From Phellopilus nigrolimitatus (Eukaryota > Basidiomycota > Agaricomycetes > Hymenochaetales > Hymenochaetaceae): 64,000 bases of DNA. Made by a program: the position numbers and the translations under genes. The DNA lies in the NCBI GenBank assembly GCA_021029095.1, contig JAJOHG010000002.1:2108001-2172000 (forward strand), given 5' to 3'. Shown piece by piece: positions 10,258 through 21,649 of this stretch; the stretch's first letter is position 1, and each line of letters begins with the position of its first letter. Under the pieces are notes generated by a model. It did not search any database. It had not been told where the DNA came from and saw only the letters and a program-made list of their open reading frames with translations.

Positions 10258-10994
10258 GTCGTAAGAAACCATGTGCAGCCAATGATATTTTTCGGTATTT
10301 TTGTTCTAACAGGTTTGTTTCTTCGGCGGACTGAACCGAATTATAAGCACACGTTCTACTACCGATTTTATTATTTAACAATAAAGAGCGTAAGCTTCGC
10401 ATAATACTTAAGTGAAAACGATGTCCTGATTTCTCAGAAGTCTCGAAAATTCTGCATTTTCTCATAATGCTGCTGTCAGGAGTAATGACCTAGGCAAAAC
10501 AATCGTGAAGCATATAACACACGTAGAGTGCAGACTTTATGCCAATAATTGAAACCAGTTGATAAATGCGTGATCCTCCACTCGCGCCTTGCGAGCGTTT
10601 AGAAGGGTCAAAAGGCAGACTATGTGGCCTGAGCACGCTAAATATGGCTTGAACAGGCGTGTTTGGCTCATCAGGAACCTCGCGGTGGACTGGCGGCCGT
10701 CGTGCGTTTGCGCCAGGCACGTGATACGTTTTTGAAAAATGGCGAAAATCAAATGAAAATTATTGCAAAATTACCCTCAGCATCCAGAACGTCCTACACA
10801 AATCACATATAACGTCGTGCCAACCGTTGACTGCTCCAGGACGCCCTTTTGTCACTGCGAACAGATAAAAATACAAGGTTACAATTTTGTGTCACAGCCG
10901 CCGCGGTCTACTTACGCCGCTCATTGCTTTCGACAGTAAACGTTGCTCCTCATGATCTCGAGAACTTGACGTCTACAACTTCCAAAGCCATCGC
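10258..10994. other. Intergenic, no gene seen
   Basis: No supported coding region. The last 150 bp probably hold the promoter and 5' UTR of the Sec7-like gene that starts at 10995. Confidence 0.4.
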
Positions 10995-13900
10995 ATGGAT
11001 CCCGCAGAACAGAGAGCGAATGCGGTCGCGATGCTGCGCCGCGCGGCGTCGCTGCCGCGGATGAAGGACGGCCGACGACCCCCGATGCACGGTGAGACGG
11101 GCGGCGTCAGCGAAGGAGAGCACAGTCACAGCGAGGAGAAGAAGGACGAGGAGATCCTGTCTGGCGAGCACGTAGACGTCGCAGAGGCCGCCGTGATGAC
11201 GCCCGAGGAGAAGGTGGGTTCCCCGAAGGAGGAGGTTCAGGAGGAGGTTGCGCAGGAGGAGGTTGTGCAAGAAGAGGTCCAAGAAGTATCAGAACCGGAG
11301 AGGCCCACGACGCCCGCGCACCCCACCAAACGTCGCTCGCGGTCGCGGTCGAGGTCGCGCGGGTCGAAGGACATGCGCGCCAAGATGCGCCAGCTCGAGA
11401 TTTCGTCGCAGGGCGCGTCGTCGTCAGCGCTAAGCGACGGGCCCGACGACGCCCTCTCGCTCGATTCTCCGCCGCTCACGTCGCCCCAGGCGTACTTCAT
11501 GCAGCTCCAGATGGCGCAGCCCATCGTATCTCCCATGTCGCCGTTCGCCTATGGCGCGCCCCAGCCATCCGCATCCGCCATGCCATCCCTACAGGCACTG
11601 CAGTCCCGCCATCTCCAGGGCCTGTTCCGCTCGAACAGCGCGGCCGCGCGCATGATGGCAATGCACAAGCTCACAGGTGGCGCGGAGCCGCTCGACTTCA
11701 GCCCGGCGTCTCCTGTCTCCCAGCAATCGCCGACCCCCGGGCGCTCGCGCTTGACGCGAAACAATACAGTCGCAGGCGAAGAGCGTGTCGCCGCCCGGCA
11801 GCAGCTCCTCCGGCGGCTCAACGAAAGGATCCAGGAGAAGTCGGACGTCGAGGCGACCTCTGGGAACGAAGATGCGTCGTTTTCGACCTCGAAGAGCAGG
11901 CGCCGGAGATCGCGACGTAAGAGCGGCTCGTCGGCCGTTGTGGACGACCGCGAGCTATTCGCTGCTGCTATAGCGAGCACGCCCTCTGTGACGCCAGCAC
12001 CCCTGCTGCTCAACGAGCTTCATCCGCCTCTCATCGCCCTCCCGCCGTCTCGTACCCCCAGTGTGCCCCTCGAAAGACAGGGCACGCCCAATCGCTCCCC
12101 GAGTCATACGCCTGACCCGCGCACACGGACGCCCACGCCCCTCGCGACGGCTGCGCCCGCGTCGAACCACTACCAATACGATTCGCCGATCGCACACCGC
12201 GGGCTCGTAGTCGAAGAGGAGGATGATGATCCCGTGCCGACACCACCGCGCGCGTCGCTCCGCATGCCTGGTGTCGGAGTCGGGGCTGGAGCCATTCCGC
12301 GTCCACCCACGCCAGTGCGAGCGTCGCAGGCCACCGATGTGCCTTCGCTGAGCTCGTCCTCGAACGAGCCGGGCGCGGCGGGTCAGCATCACGTCCCCGT
12401 GCTGCTATCCGACCCTAGCTCTATGCAGCGCAGTCCGTTCCGCCAGGAAGTGTTGCCGAAGGGTCCGTTTGGCTCGCCGATCAAGGAGCGCCCGCGCGAC
12501 GAGGTGCTGGACGAGGAGCGCGTGCTCTTCGGCGCTGTGCCGGAAGTGAGCGACCGCGAGATTAGCTGGGTTGCGGACCCCGGTACGACGCTCACTTTCC
12601 AGTCTTTGGGACTAAACTTATTTGTGCCTTCAGTTCCTTTGATCTCAAGACAGGCAAAGCTTTTACTGGAAAACGACAGGGAGATCAGCTGGGATGCTGA
12701 AGCTGGTGAGTTTGATGGTCAGAATGCTTTCTATTCATGTGCTCAGTAGGAAGGCGTAGTACCAGAGGCACGGCTATCCGCAATTGCAGAGCGCAATGTC
12801 AGCTGGGTCGAACCAAGTAAGTTTCATTTATTCACAAACTATAAACATTGTTAAATCGTACGGGCAGATACTCTTAACAAGAGAATGCCTGTCTACGATG
12901 AAGACGAGGACGAGGAGGATGATGATGAGGCAGAAGAAGCACCAGTGGGGAGCGCGCTGCCTGCATCGCGCCAGCAGTCACGAAGACCATCTCCGCGAGA
13001 CTCCGCCGCGTCCCAAGACATCCTGGTCGATCTGGAACCAACGCCAGACAACGTTCCTTCAGACTACTCCGCTGCTTCGCATCACTCGACGACGTCGACT
13101 GCGACTGTGAACACCAACGCACGAGAGAGCAACATCTCAGACACCTCAGGCACGTCTGCGAACCGCGGGGACACGTCGTCGCAGCTCCTGGACCGGACGC
13201 ACTCGCAGGCGGACTCGATGCAGGAGGGTTGGAATGTGGAGGCGCCCGGGCTCGCGTCGAAACGCTCGGCGGACAGCACAAGCACAAGCGCATGGAGCAA
13301 GATGAAGAACACATTCACGCGGAGCGGCTCGAGCCTCGGCCGGCGCTCGCGCTCGAACAGCATTGCGCGCGAGAAGCGGGAGAACACGGAGTCCAGCCGC
13401 GAGAGCGGCGCGAGCCTCGTCAGTGGGAAGCGTGAGTCCAAGGGAGACGGACAAGCGTCACTGGTGTGGCAGCAGGGCCAGACGACACTGACGCCGTCGC
13501 CGTCTGCATCTGCATCCACGCCGATACTTTTGGCGCCGCCTCCTCCTCGCACGGGTGTGTCCCCTATCCCGCCGCCGTCTGACACGGACGCTGCGAAATA
13601 CATCAACCCAAAACTCTTCCCCTTCCCCGGCATGGTGAAGCTGCAGGAGGAAACGTTGCGTAGCAAAGGGATCGGCATCTCAGCGTCCTCCCCAGATATC
13701 ATCATGCAGCCAAATACGAGCAGTGAGGGCGCAATGGTCAGCGCGAACTCGTCGATGTCCAGTCAACAACAGGATGGCGTGCGTGATCGGAAGCTTTCTC
13801 ACCAAGCATCGGACAGCCGACTGCTCCCCAAGTATCAACTGGTGCCTGGGCCGGCGATCTCTGGTGCCCCTTCGTCGGGAACGCCGATTGACTATTTCAA

Positions 13901-16451
13901 CATTCCTCAGCCTCCTGTGCCTTCGAATGCATCGAACACACTGCCGCGTACGCGAGAAGGAGTGAAGAAATGGCTCAGTGCACGCCTCTTTCCGAGTGCG
14001 TCACAGCAGGGTGGGCCGGCTCCGAGTCCCTCGCCGGAACTGAAACCCCACACGGAAACAGTCAAAAAACCTTCGTTGTCCGATCTCCTTGGGAGAAAAG
14101 ACATAGAGAACATCAGTGACTGGGAGGACGCTGACAAGACGCGTGCTCCCCCTAGCACGAGCACGAGCACGGTGGTGGCGGAGTTGTTATCGAGGGATAA
14201 TTCAAGGGAAGGCGAGATTCCGGAGTCTTCCCCTGATGATCCTTTGACGGCATACCAGTATGCGGACTCATTCCCTCAATTGCCTCAGACATCAGTCGAC
14301 ACAGACGTCTACGACATGCGCGACGCCCGGCATCTCTCCGCCCCTATGTCCTCCTCGGTCGATCCGTCCTCTGCGACGCCCGATCCAGCCTCTTCGGAAG
14401 AATCTCCGTCGCAGTCTTCACATAGATCCAGGTCTTCAATGGACTCTATATATTCACCAGAGGAAAGTGTGACGGTCTCAGCTCAGGCCGCGGGCATCCT
14501 CGAGCGGCTCGACCAGGTTTTGCGCTCCGAGTTTCACAACCGCCTGTGGACCTCAGCTCTTAACACCCCTCCGAGAAGGCTTCTGCTATCGTCGCCTATG
14601 CTGCAGGTGGCGAACTGCAACACCGTCAAGGACCGCTTTTTGTTCCTCTTTTCCGACATACTCGTCATCGCGAAGCCGATGCTTCCCGACCGCGATTCGC
14701 TTCTCGACAACCAGAAAATCTATCCCCCAGATCGGAAGTTTTTCATTAAGAACGTCGTTCACCTGAAGGATGTCCGCTTGAATGTGGACAGAGACGAGGA
14801 TACCAGTAGGCCAACGAGCGCTCTGGTCTCTCAGCGCCCCGAATTTATTCGGAACTTCGTTACCGAGTTTGCGGAAAACGCGGACGCCGCGGTTGCGCGT
14901 CTGATCGACATTCGGGACTCGAAGGGATGTGTTACACTAGGAAAGCTGCTTGTGCAGCTCCCGGAAATAGACCGCGCGAAGTTGGGAGAGTACCTCTCCC
15001 GGCGGACGTCGAAACCGAGCCTGAGAGCGTACCTCGATGCTTTTGGATTTGTAGGCATAAATATCGACACTTCGCTGCGGGTCTTTCTCCTCTCTATTCA
15101 CATTCCGACAGGGCCGGGTCATGCGAACACGCTGGAAACGCTGCTGGATACGTTCGCAGCGCGGTGGTATGAAGCGAATGCCGGTATCGTGGCGTTCGAC
15201 CGGGACTTGGCAGTGCGCCTCGTGCGTGCGGTCGTCCGGCTCAACGAAGCTCTGCATGCGGCAGTCGCCCATGATTCAGGGAGTGCGGGCTACTCCAGGC
15301 CACACGTCAGTTCGAGAGATTTCACAGAGGCGTTCCGGCGGCACGATCCCCGAGGACTCATTCCTGACGGCACTTTGGAGAAGATCTACACGTCTGTGCG
15401 GCACGAAAAGCTGTGCCAGGCACGGAACCCCACGAACGGGCGCGCACCGATTCCGGTGTCACTGAAGCGTCCAGTCCCTTCCCGCATTACTTACCGCCGC
15501 CAATCTGAACCGATCGTCGTGCGCATTGCGCAGGTCGACCCGCAGCTGACGATTCAGCTGTATGGCCAGGATCTGACATTCGACCCACCGGTGCTGACCT
15601 TTACCAAGTCCACGGAGGCGTCGTTCCGGGTGACAGGGACAGCGTTCGGGCCGAAGACAATGATCATGGCGTGCGCGGGGCCGAACGCGCCAAACTATTC
15701 GGGTCTGCCGCTGAGTACGACGATCAGCGTCGAGCGCGCGTTCATGCGGAACACATTCCAGATCGCGTTCGCGACGGCGGCAGGACAGAAACGCAAGTAC
15801 ATGTTCAGCGTGGACGACCCCGTGATCCGGCACGAATGGACGGGTTCGCTGAAGCGCCAGATCGAGGCAGCGCGCGCGGGCCAGGGTGTACCGCCCGACC
15901 AGCTACCAGCGAGCGCGCAAGCGCAGGTATACCGTGCGGCGGAGGCTTTGTCGTTCCGTGTCTTGCAGGATACGCTCCGCGCGCCGGAGCTGGGCCGCGG
16001 GTCCGTGAACGGCACGCTGCGTCGGCCGGCGAAGCGGCACACGCGTTCGGTCTCGGGCGCGTCCTCGGGGCAGTACGCGAGCGGCACGGGCAACGGATCG
16101 GGCGCAGAGTCGGCGAGGGAGGGTTACAAGCGGTCGCAGTCGCGCAGCCAGATCTACCGCCTGGGCGCCGGTCGGCACGAATTTGACATGGGGAGCATGG
16201 AGGGCGAGGAGCGGCACCTGAGTGGGTTGGAGCTGCTGGAGGAACTGCAAGCGCCGGATGCGAAAGTGTGGACAGGCGGAGAGCTGGAGGTGCTATGCCA
16301 GCAGAATAGCGCAATTGCCCTCGTTCTGTCGTTCCTACAGGCGGCGCTGCCGTACGACGTCGACGAGGAGATGCACATCAGCCCCGTGTTCCAGTTCCCC
16401 GCGCCGCCTGTGCAGCGCAACCAGTCCCAATCTTCCGCTTACCAGATCTAA
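10995..16451 (+). CDS. Large Sec7/PH-domain protein (ARF-GEF family) with degenerate Sec7 motifs
   Basis: Exons 10995-12582, 12634-12705, 12760-12816 and 12868-16451 join in frame (5301 nt, 1766 aa). The first 1100 residues are low-complexity, with Ser/Pro/Arg-rich stretches (RSRSRSRGS) and three spaced copies of a D/ERxxSW motif (DREISWVADP, DREISWDAEA, ERNVSWVEP) that straddle the small exons. A PH-like strand (DRFLFLFSDILVIAKP) lies near residue 1165. A Sec7-like region spans about 1227-1417 and a second PH-like region about 1450-1570. Sec7 domains load GTP on ARF. Here the conserved LPGEAQ loop with its glutamic finger reads IPTGPGHAN near residue 1317, and LIMLNTDLHN reads VVRLNEALHAAV. 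It may therefore be a non-catalytic scaffold. A T-rich 3' UTR follows. Confidence 0.8.
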
Positions 16452-16923
16452 ACCATGCACACCGTATTGTGCGTCTTTCTTTCTTTTGTTTTCCCCTACC
16501 CTTCAGAAGTCCTTTCGTTCGTTGTTTGCTCTGTCTCTCTGGTCCACTCTTTTTTTTTTTTTTCAAAATCTGCGCGTCTTTAATAGCCTCGTCCCCGCTG
16601 TAATAAGCTCTGTCGTTCATTTTTTAGATTGATTGTGTCTAACTCTAACTATGCTAAAGTGTAATCTACTATTTACCTTGTCGTTGTCGTCGCACTCTCA
16701 TATCTCCGCTGTCTTCAAAACATTGCAATAAATTTTATGGACTGGTTGTCGCTCGTTTGCGCTCGTTGTCCCTCCGATTCCGATGACGACAACGGCATTC
16801 GACTGCACGCCGATCTTGGTAAGGCCGTAGTGCATGCCTTAGCAAGAAAAGCCTTACTGCTGAATCAGTGCTGATGTTCACAGCGACTTTCTTTCTGCGC
16901 TGGTTTGTCTGCTACGTATCAAC
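16452..16923. other. 3' UTR of the Sec7 gene and promoter of the dehydrogenase
   Basis: It contains a run of about 15 T near 16550 and an AATAAA-like signal near 16728, suiting the 3' end of the upstream gene. The second half lies just upstream of the ATG at 16924. Confidence 0.4.
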
Positions 16924-18476
16924 ATGTCGAGCGACGCGCCAGACTCGACGCTGAGCGGCTCGTACGCGTACACCGACACTCTCAAGGGCGTCTACTATGG
17001 ACCCGGCTGCCTCACGGTCGCGCTCCCGAAACTGCTCGCGACGCTCGGCGCGACGAAGGCGTTGGTCGTCACAGGCAGGAGCCTGCACGAGAAGGTGCGT
17101 ATATGCATGTCCCGCCTCCTCAAATACTCTCAAGGATTGACATGAATTGAACCCCGCCATGCCGCCAGACAGACGTCGTGCGCCGAGTCGAGGACATCCT
17201 TCGCGAGCGCGGCGCATACGGCGCGACGTACTGGGAGATCGGCGAGCATTCGCCTGTTGCAGGTATCAAGGCAGGCGCGCAGGCGCTCGCTCGCGCCGGG
17301 GCGGACATCGTCGTCAGCGTCGGCGGCGGGAGCCCCGTCGACGCCGCCAAGGCGATGATTCACATCAGCCACGCCGAGTCGGGCGATTCAAACGCGCGGT
17401 TCCTCCCGCATATCGCCGTGCCGACAACGCTGAGCGCCGCTGAATACACTGTGCGTTTTGCTCATTGTTTTTTTTCTTCTTCCGGTTTGCTTATCCGAAC
17501 TTGGTGCGAGATGTTCAGGCTAGCGCGGGCTTTACCGATGAGGCCGGGAACAAGGTCCTTGTCACCGCACCCGAGCTCGCTCCCGCGGGGATCATACTCG
17601 ACGCGGAGCTCACGCTCCCCACGCCTGAGCGCCTTTGGTACCGTGTGTTTTCATTCTTTCCTAAAGCCACATTTTTTATCTCTTTTACAGGCTCTCAACC
17701 GGGCTCCGCGCGCTCGACCACGCCGTCGAGAGCCTCTACCGGCCGGGCGTACCACACCCTGTGAAGGTCCTCTGCTACGCGGCCATCGCAGAACTCTTCA
17801 CGTACCTTCCGCTGTCGAAGGCGCACCCTACGGATGTCGCAGTCCGCCAGCGTCTCCAGGTCGCGGCGTGGATGAGCCTGTGGCCGCTCAAGTTCGAGAT
17901 ACGGACGTTCGTGCCTCTTGTTTCTGTACGGCTTGTTATTTATCTTATCTTATTCATTTTCAGCGGCCTGGGCCTCTCGCATTCCCTCGGACACAAACTC
18001 GGCGCGAAGTACCACATCAGCCACGGCATCACCTCTGTACATTTCGTCTTTTCTCCTTCTCATCATTCGCCCTCGGCTAATTCCCGAAACCGATTCCTGC
18101 AGTGCCTTACCCTCTCCCCCGTCGTTGCGCTGCAGTCCAGGATCGCCTCCAGCGCAGACAAGCGCAGTCTCGCTGGTGCGCTCGCCGCGCTCCATATCCC
18201 TTCTTCGGGCACGCCCGAGGCGGACATCCTGCGGCTCTCGTCAGAGATCGATAAGTGAGTGCGCTCATGCAAATATACCATATAGTATAAAGTGTGTTAT
18301 TTGTTCTGACTTCGCGAAGACTGGTGACGCAACTCGGGCTGAAGACGGACCTCGCTGCGTGTGGCGTGCCTGTCGAGGACCTGTCTATGATCGCGGAGCA
18401 AGCGCTCGGCAGCAGGGACGATGCGCGCTTCCCGGCGGTGTGCGGGCTCCTTGAGGGTCTGTATCCCATCTCGTAA
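16924..18476 (+). CDS. Iron-containing alcohol dehydrogenase / maleylacetate reductase, copy 1
   Basis: Exons 16924-17094, 17169-17450, 17519-17637, 17691-17891, 17964-18036, 18103-18254 and 18320-18476 give 384 aa. Family marks are YYGPGCL, VSVGGGSPVDAAKAM (nucleotide-binding loop), PTTLSAAEYT, LRALDHAVESLY, and GLGLSHSLGHKLGA followed by HGITSCLTLSPVV; the His residues bind the metal. Maleylacetate reductases turn maleylacetate into 3-oxoadipate with NAD(P)H in aromatic catabolism, so this is the best fit, but another Fe-ADH activity is possible. The fourth intron (17892-17963) has a weak GTTCGA donor, is 72 nt long and has no stop, so retention would still give a full protein of 408 aa. 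An inverted copy is at 32881-34420. Confidence 0.85.
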
Positions 18477-19192
18477 GTGTGTTAAGCTAAACTGTAAGAA
18501 ATTGAAATAAGGGGAGCTTGGTGTGAACCATGTAGCTTTTTCCAGTCGTGTATGTAAATGTAACATCCTGTGTATTAAGGAAAAGCATGAATATGAGATC
18601 GCTTTCACGGATTGCATGGTATTAAATACTTTAGTATTGATATGACTGACTGAATGTGGCTGAACGTGATCGACTTGTCTTACATGTAATTTGTTGGAAA
18701 AAAAAAATACAAAACAATGTACTCATTGACTACTGAGTGACCAGTGTAAGACACATCTCAGATAGAAAAAAAAGGGGGACCAGTAGGTAGTCGGTTACAC
18801 CTGCATTATATAGTTTCATATAGAGCACGTTCCCATCATTCGAGTCAGGCGCGTCTCCTTGTCCTCGGGCGTCACCTCGGAGGGGCTTCGAGAGGGCGAG
18901 CATTGCCCTTGCGTGCACATCAGCAATTCAACATTTGTGATTAACCCCGGGGGGGGGGGGGGGGGGGGGGTGACCTAGGAATTGCACCCAGAGGCTGTAG
19001 ATGGTGTTATTTTTCACTCTTTAAATAATTGTGTCTACCAAGCTTCAGATGGGGGTTTGTGTCAAGAATATGTTTCATAACTGTGACATTCTATGATATG
19101 GTACTGTACAGTAGCAATCTTTCATAGTTGGCCAAATGCAGCTTGTAGTTTTTGGTCAGAAACAACTGCATAATCGAAGGCCCGGCTTAGGT
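18477..19192. other. Intergenic, no gene seen apart from the G tract
   Basis: The first about 170 bp match (inverted) the sequence downstream of the second dehydrogenase copy. The rest has no supported coding region. Confidence 0.5.
18949..18970. repeat. Homopolymer run of 22 G
   Basis: An uninterrupted G tract follows CCCC. It lies in non-coding DNA between the dehydrogenase and the orphan-family copy. It could form a G-quadruplex, or it could be an assembly artefact. Confidence 0.9.
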
Positions 19193-19798
19193 TTAAAACA
19201 AAATTGACCCTGCCTCATAACAAAGCCATCCTCCTGTATTGTCACAAGACACATCCTCATGAATGAAGTCGACAATTTCAGATGGTCTCCCTGCATATGC
19301 AACAAGGTCTCCATCAATATTGCCTTCAACAGTCTCTGTCAGATTCATTGTCACTGTGCATTTGGCACAAATGTCATGGGTCACAGAAGGAATAGGTCAG
19401 TGCTTCACATAGTCCAGTGAAAATTTCCATAGCTCACATCTGATGCATACCATCCCCTCACCAAACATCTTGTAGTAGATAGGTTTGGTGCGATGGCGCA
19501 CGTCGTATTGGGCTTCAGGAAAACAGAACTGGTCAGCATTATGGACAAGCACAGGAAACAAATACAAGGTTGGGAAGCAGCACAAATGAATCCCCTTACA
19601 CATGTTATGGTGCGCAATTACTTTCAAAACGTGCAGAAAGTCTTCTTTCTTAATGTTCTTAAAGTCCTTAATTTGAACCTCTGTAAATCCGCCTGGTGCT
19701 TCATCTATGGCTTTCACCAGAGCCTGTGGGCACATGTCAGGTCGAGGCATATATAGTTATAGACACAAACTCACCGGGGTAATATTGGTCTTCACCAT
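19193..19798 (-). pseudogene. Orphan-family copy A, probably damaged
   Basis: Exon 1 (19775-19798) encodes MVKTNITP and ends at GTGAGT. Exon 2 (19600-19723) encodes ALVKAIDEAPGGFTEVQIKD-type text. Exon 3 encodes LVHNADQFCF up to GEGMVCIR, and the last exon begins VTMNLTETVEGNIDGDLVAYAG. This matches the intact copy at 29399-29936 exon by exon. The acceptor before exon 3 reads CTG where other copies have CAG, so normal splicing would fail; the downstream AG would remove the start of the exon. No known domain is recognised. It has the family promoter upstream (TATA at 19894-19901, about 95 bp before the ATG). Confidence 0.55.
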
Positions 19799-19849
19799 TA
19801 TTTAAGTATCGTTAAGCTGAGGAACCTTTTGAAGTTGATTGAGAGGGGC

Positions 19850-20610
19850 TGTTATGCTGCTTGCGATTGATGGAGTTCAGGAAAACGTATGGGTTTTTAT
19901 ACGCGCAGCCACAGTCAGCGAAGCGCACACGCCAAAGTCTGCGTCGTGACGGTCGCCCGCTTTGCGGAGCATAGGAGAACGCGTAATGCACCAGAGTATT
20001 GCAATGGCGAAGCTTCGTTGCCTGGGGAGCAACATCGTATGCGTTGCAGTTTGCTGCTCCTTGGCGCTGGCTCTTGACTTGCAACGACTCCATTTCTGCC
20101 TCCATGCATCACAGCGAGCGGTATTAGTTGCGAATCAGTAGAAAGCTCAGCTTTGACTTTCTTCATCTGGGGCAGCCGGCGTCGGCGAGTCCTTTGCTGT
20201 CCTCGGGAATCCTGCATTCTTTGTACTAGTTCTGCAATCAGACCAAGCAAACTGGACACAAATCGCCACAAGGTTGCACAGCAAACATAAAATGCAAGCA
20301 ATCATCGAAGCTGGTATGCAAAGCTAATTATTGGACACGCAAAGCAGGGCTTTCTGCCTCCATGCGTCACAGCGAGAGGCATCAGTTGCTAATCGGTACT
20401 TCAATTGGGGCAGCCGGCGTCGACAAGTCCTTTGCTGTCCTCGGGAATCATGCATTCTTTGTACGTACTAGTTCCGCAATCAGACTCAGTGAACTGGATA
20501 CAAATCGCCACAAGGTTGCACAGCAAACATACAATTCAAGCAATCATCGAAGCTGGTACGCAAAGCTACCTATTGGGCACGCAAAGCGGTGCAATGCTGA
20601 GGTAGTGGAC
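19850..20610 (-). repeat. Orphan-family promoter repeat, copy 1
   Basis: This segment is nearly identical (inverted) to 28600-29395 and 30640-31440. It contains two direct repeats of about 240 bp that begin with the text AGCTTCGATGATTGCTTG, then a proximal part with the TATA box and the leader CAGCCCCTCTCAATCAA. Confidence 0.85.
19894..19901 (-). promoter_or_regulatory. TATA box of orphan-family copy A
   Basis: Minus strand reads GTATAAAAACCCAT, about 95 bp upstream of the ATG at 19798. The same element at the same distance precedes the other family copies. Confidence 0.7.
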
Positions 20611-20639
20611 TAGCCGGAAAGTGGTTTGTCGTCAGAACG

Positions 20640-20900
20640 GAAGCGAAAGGGCCTGTGTTGGGTGGCGCAGGCGGGACCTCGTATTCGAGGCTGGCGGCGT
20701 TCTTGCAGACGCGCAACGGTTTCAAGATGTCCTGAGATATACATGTTTGTGAATATGAGCATATTTATGGGAATGAAGGCGCTGGAAAACGTACGTTCGG
20801 TTCAGGCGCGAGTCTGCTCACTGTTCACGGTCTATTCGCCGACAAAGGCCATTTCGGCCGCGTCCAGAAATCTTCATCGACACAACTGGGCAAAAGCAGA
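20640..20900 (-). pseudogene. Flavin reductase-like gene fragment
   Basis: Minus-strand text FLDAAE, then a stop and further matches to the exons FLDAANSTSVDAP and VKPPRVRESAASFECE of the intact gene at 34613-35923. Only about two exons' worth is left, with stops and shifts. An inverted, similarly broken copy is at 28316-28560. Confidence 0.6.
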
Positions 20901-21310
20901 CAGGGCGTCGTCGGGTTGTACGTCTGACGTCTCCAAATAATCAAGTGAACAGTGCTCAACAGTACGCGCGCCTTGCGCGAGGAAAGGGCAGTCGATTTCG
21001 AAGCTCCGCAGTGTCGGGCTGTCGAGTGTCGGTGAGACTTATGCGTTTTTTAGAAATGAAACACCGTTGTCCAACGCCATAGTATACATATGGAGGCGAG
21101 ACGGCACCGGTGCGGCGTCGAACACGCCTCCCAGGGCAGAAGAAGCAATGTTGTGCAAAAAGAGAGAACGCAGCGGCCGACGGCGTTCCGCAGCTTCATG
21201 TCCACACAGAAAATAAAATGGAAAGAAAAAGAAAAAGAATGGTCCAATTGAGTTTCTTCGTTCCATATCCATCCGCTGCCGCCAATACGGCGCGTCCTGC
21301 GTCCTCGCCC

Positions 21311-21634
21311 ATGCTCGGCTGCCGACCACCGCGCCGCTACTATCCCCTCAGACTCACACCTCGCGCGCGCATCTGCGCGCACCTCGTGCGGATTTCCTGC
21401 GTCTGCGACACGCCATCAGAGCCGGCACCCACGGCTGCGCCTAGTAGCCACAGACTTGTCCGCGCGAATTCGACGTCAAGCAAGGGAAAGGGGAAGGGAA
21501 ATAGGAAGCAAGAAACAGAGGAGAAGGACAATTTGAACCACTCAGACCACTCACACTCCCACTCCCACTCGCATTCGCTCTTTGACGGCCACTTGAAGAT
21601 GACGGCCTCCTGCCAACGAACCTCGCCCATATGA
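21311..21634 (+). pseudogene. CDF transporter N-terminal fragment
   Basis: It reads MLGCRPPRRYYPLRLTPRAR, a Lys-rich stretch, then HSDHSHSHSHSHSLFDGHL. This is the presequence and His-rich N-terminus of the intact gene at 26373-27871, in opposite orientation. Homology stops after the His-rich part and the frame ends at 21634, before any membrane segment. Confidence 0.7.
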
Positions 21635-21649
21635 GCCCCGCACCGGGCC

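Noticed and set aside
18730..18918. 62-codon minus frame next to the G tract
   Set aside because: No conserved feature and no matching frame elsewhere in the duplicated block.
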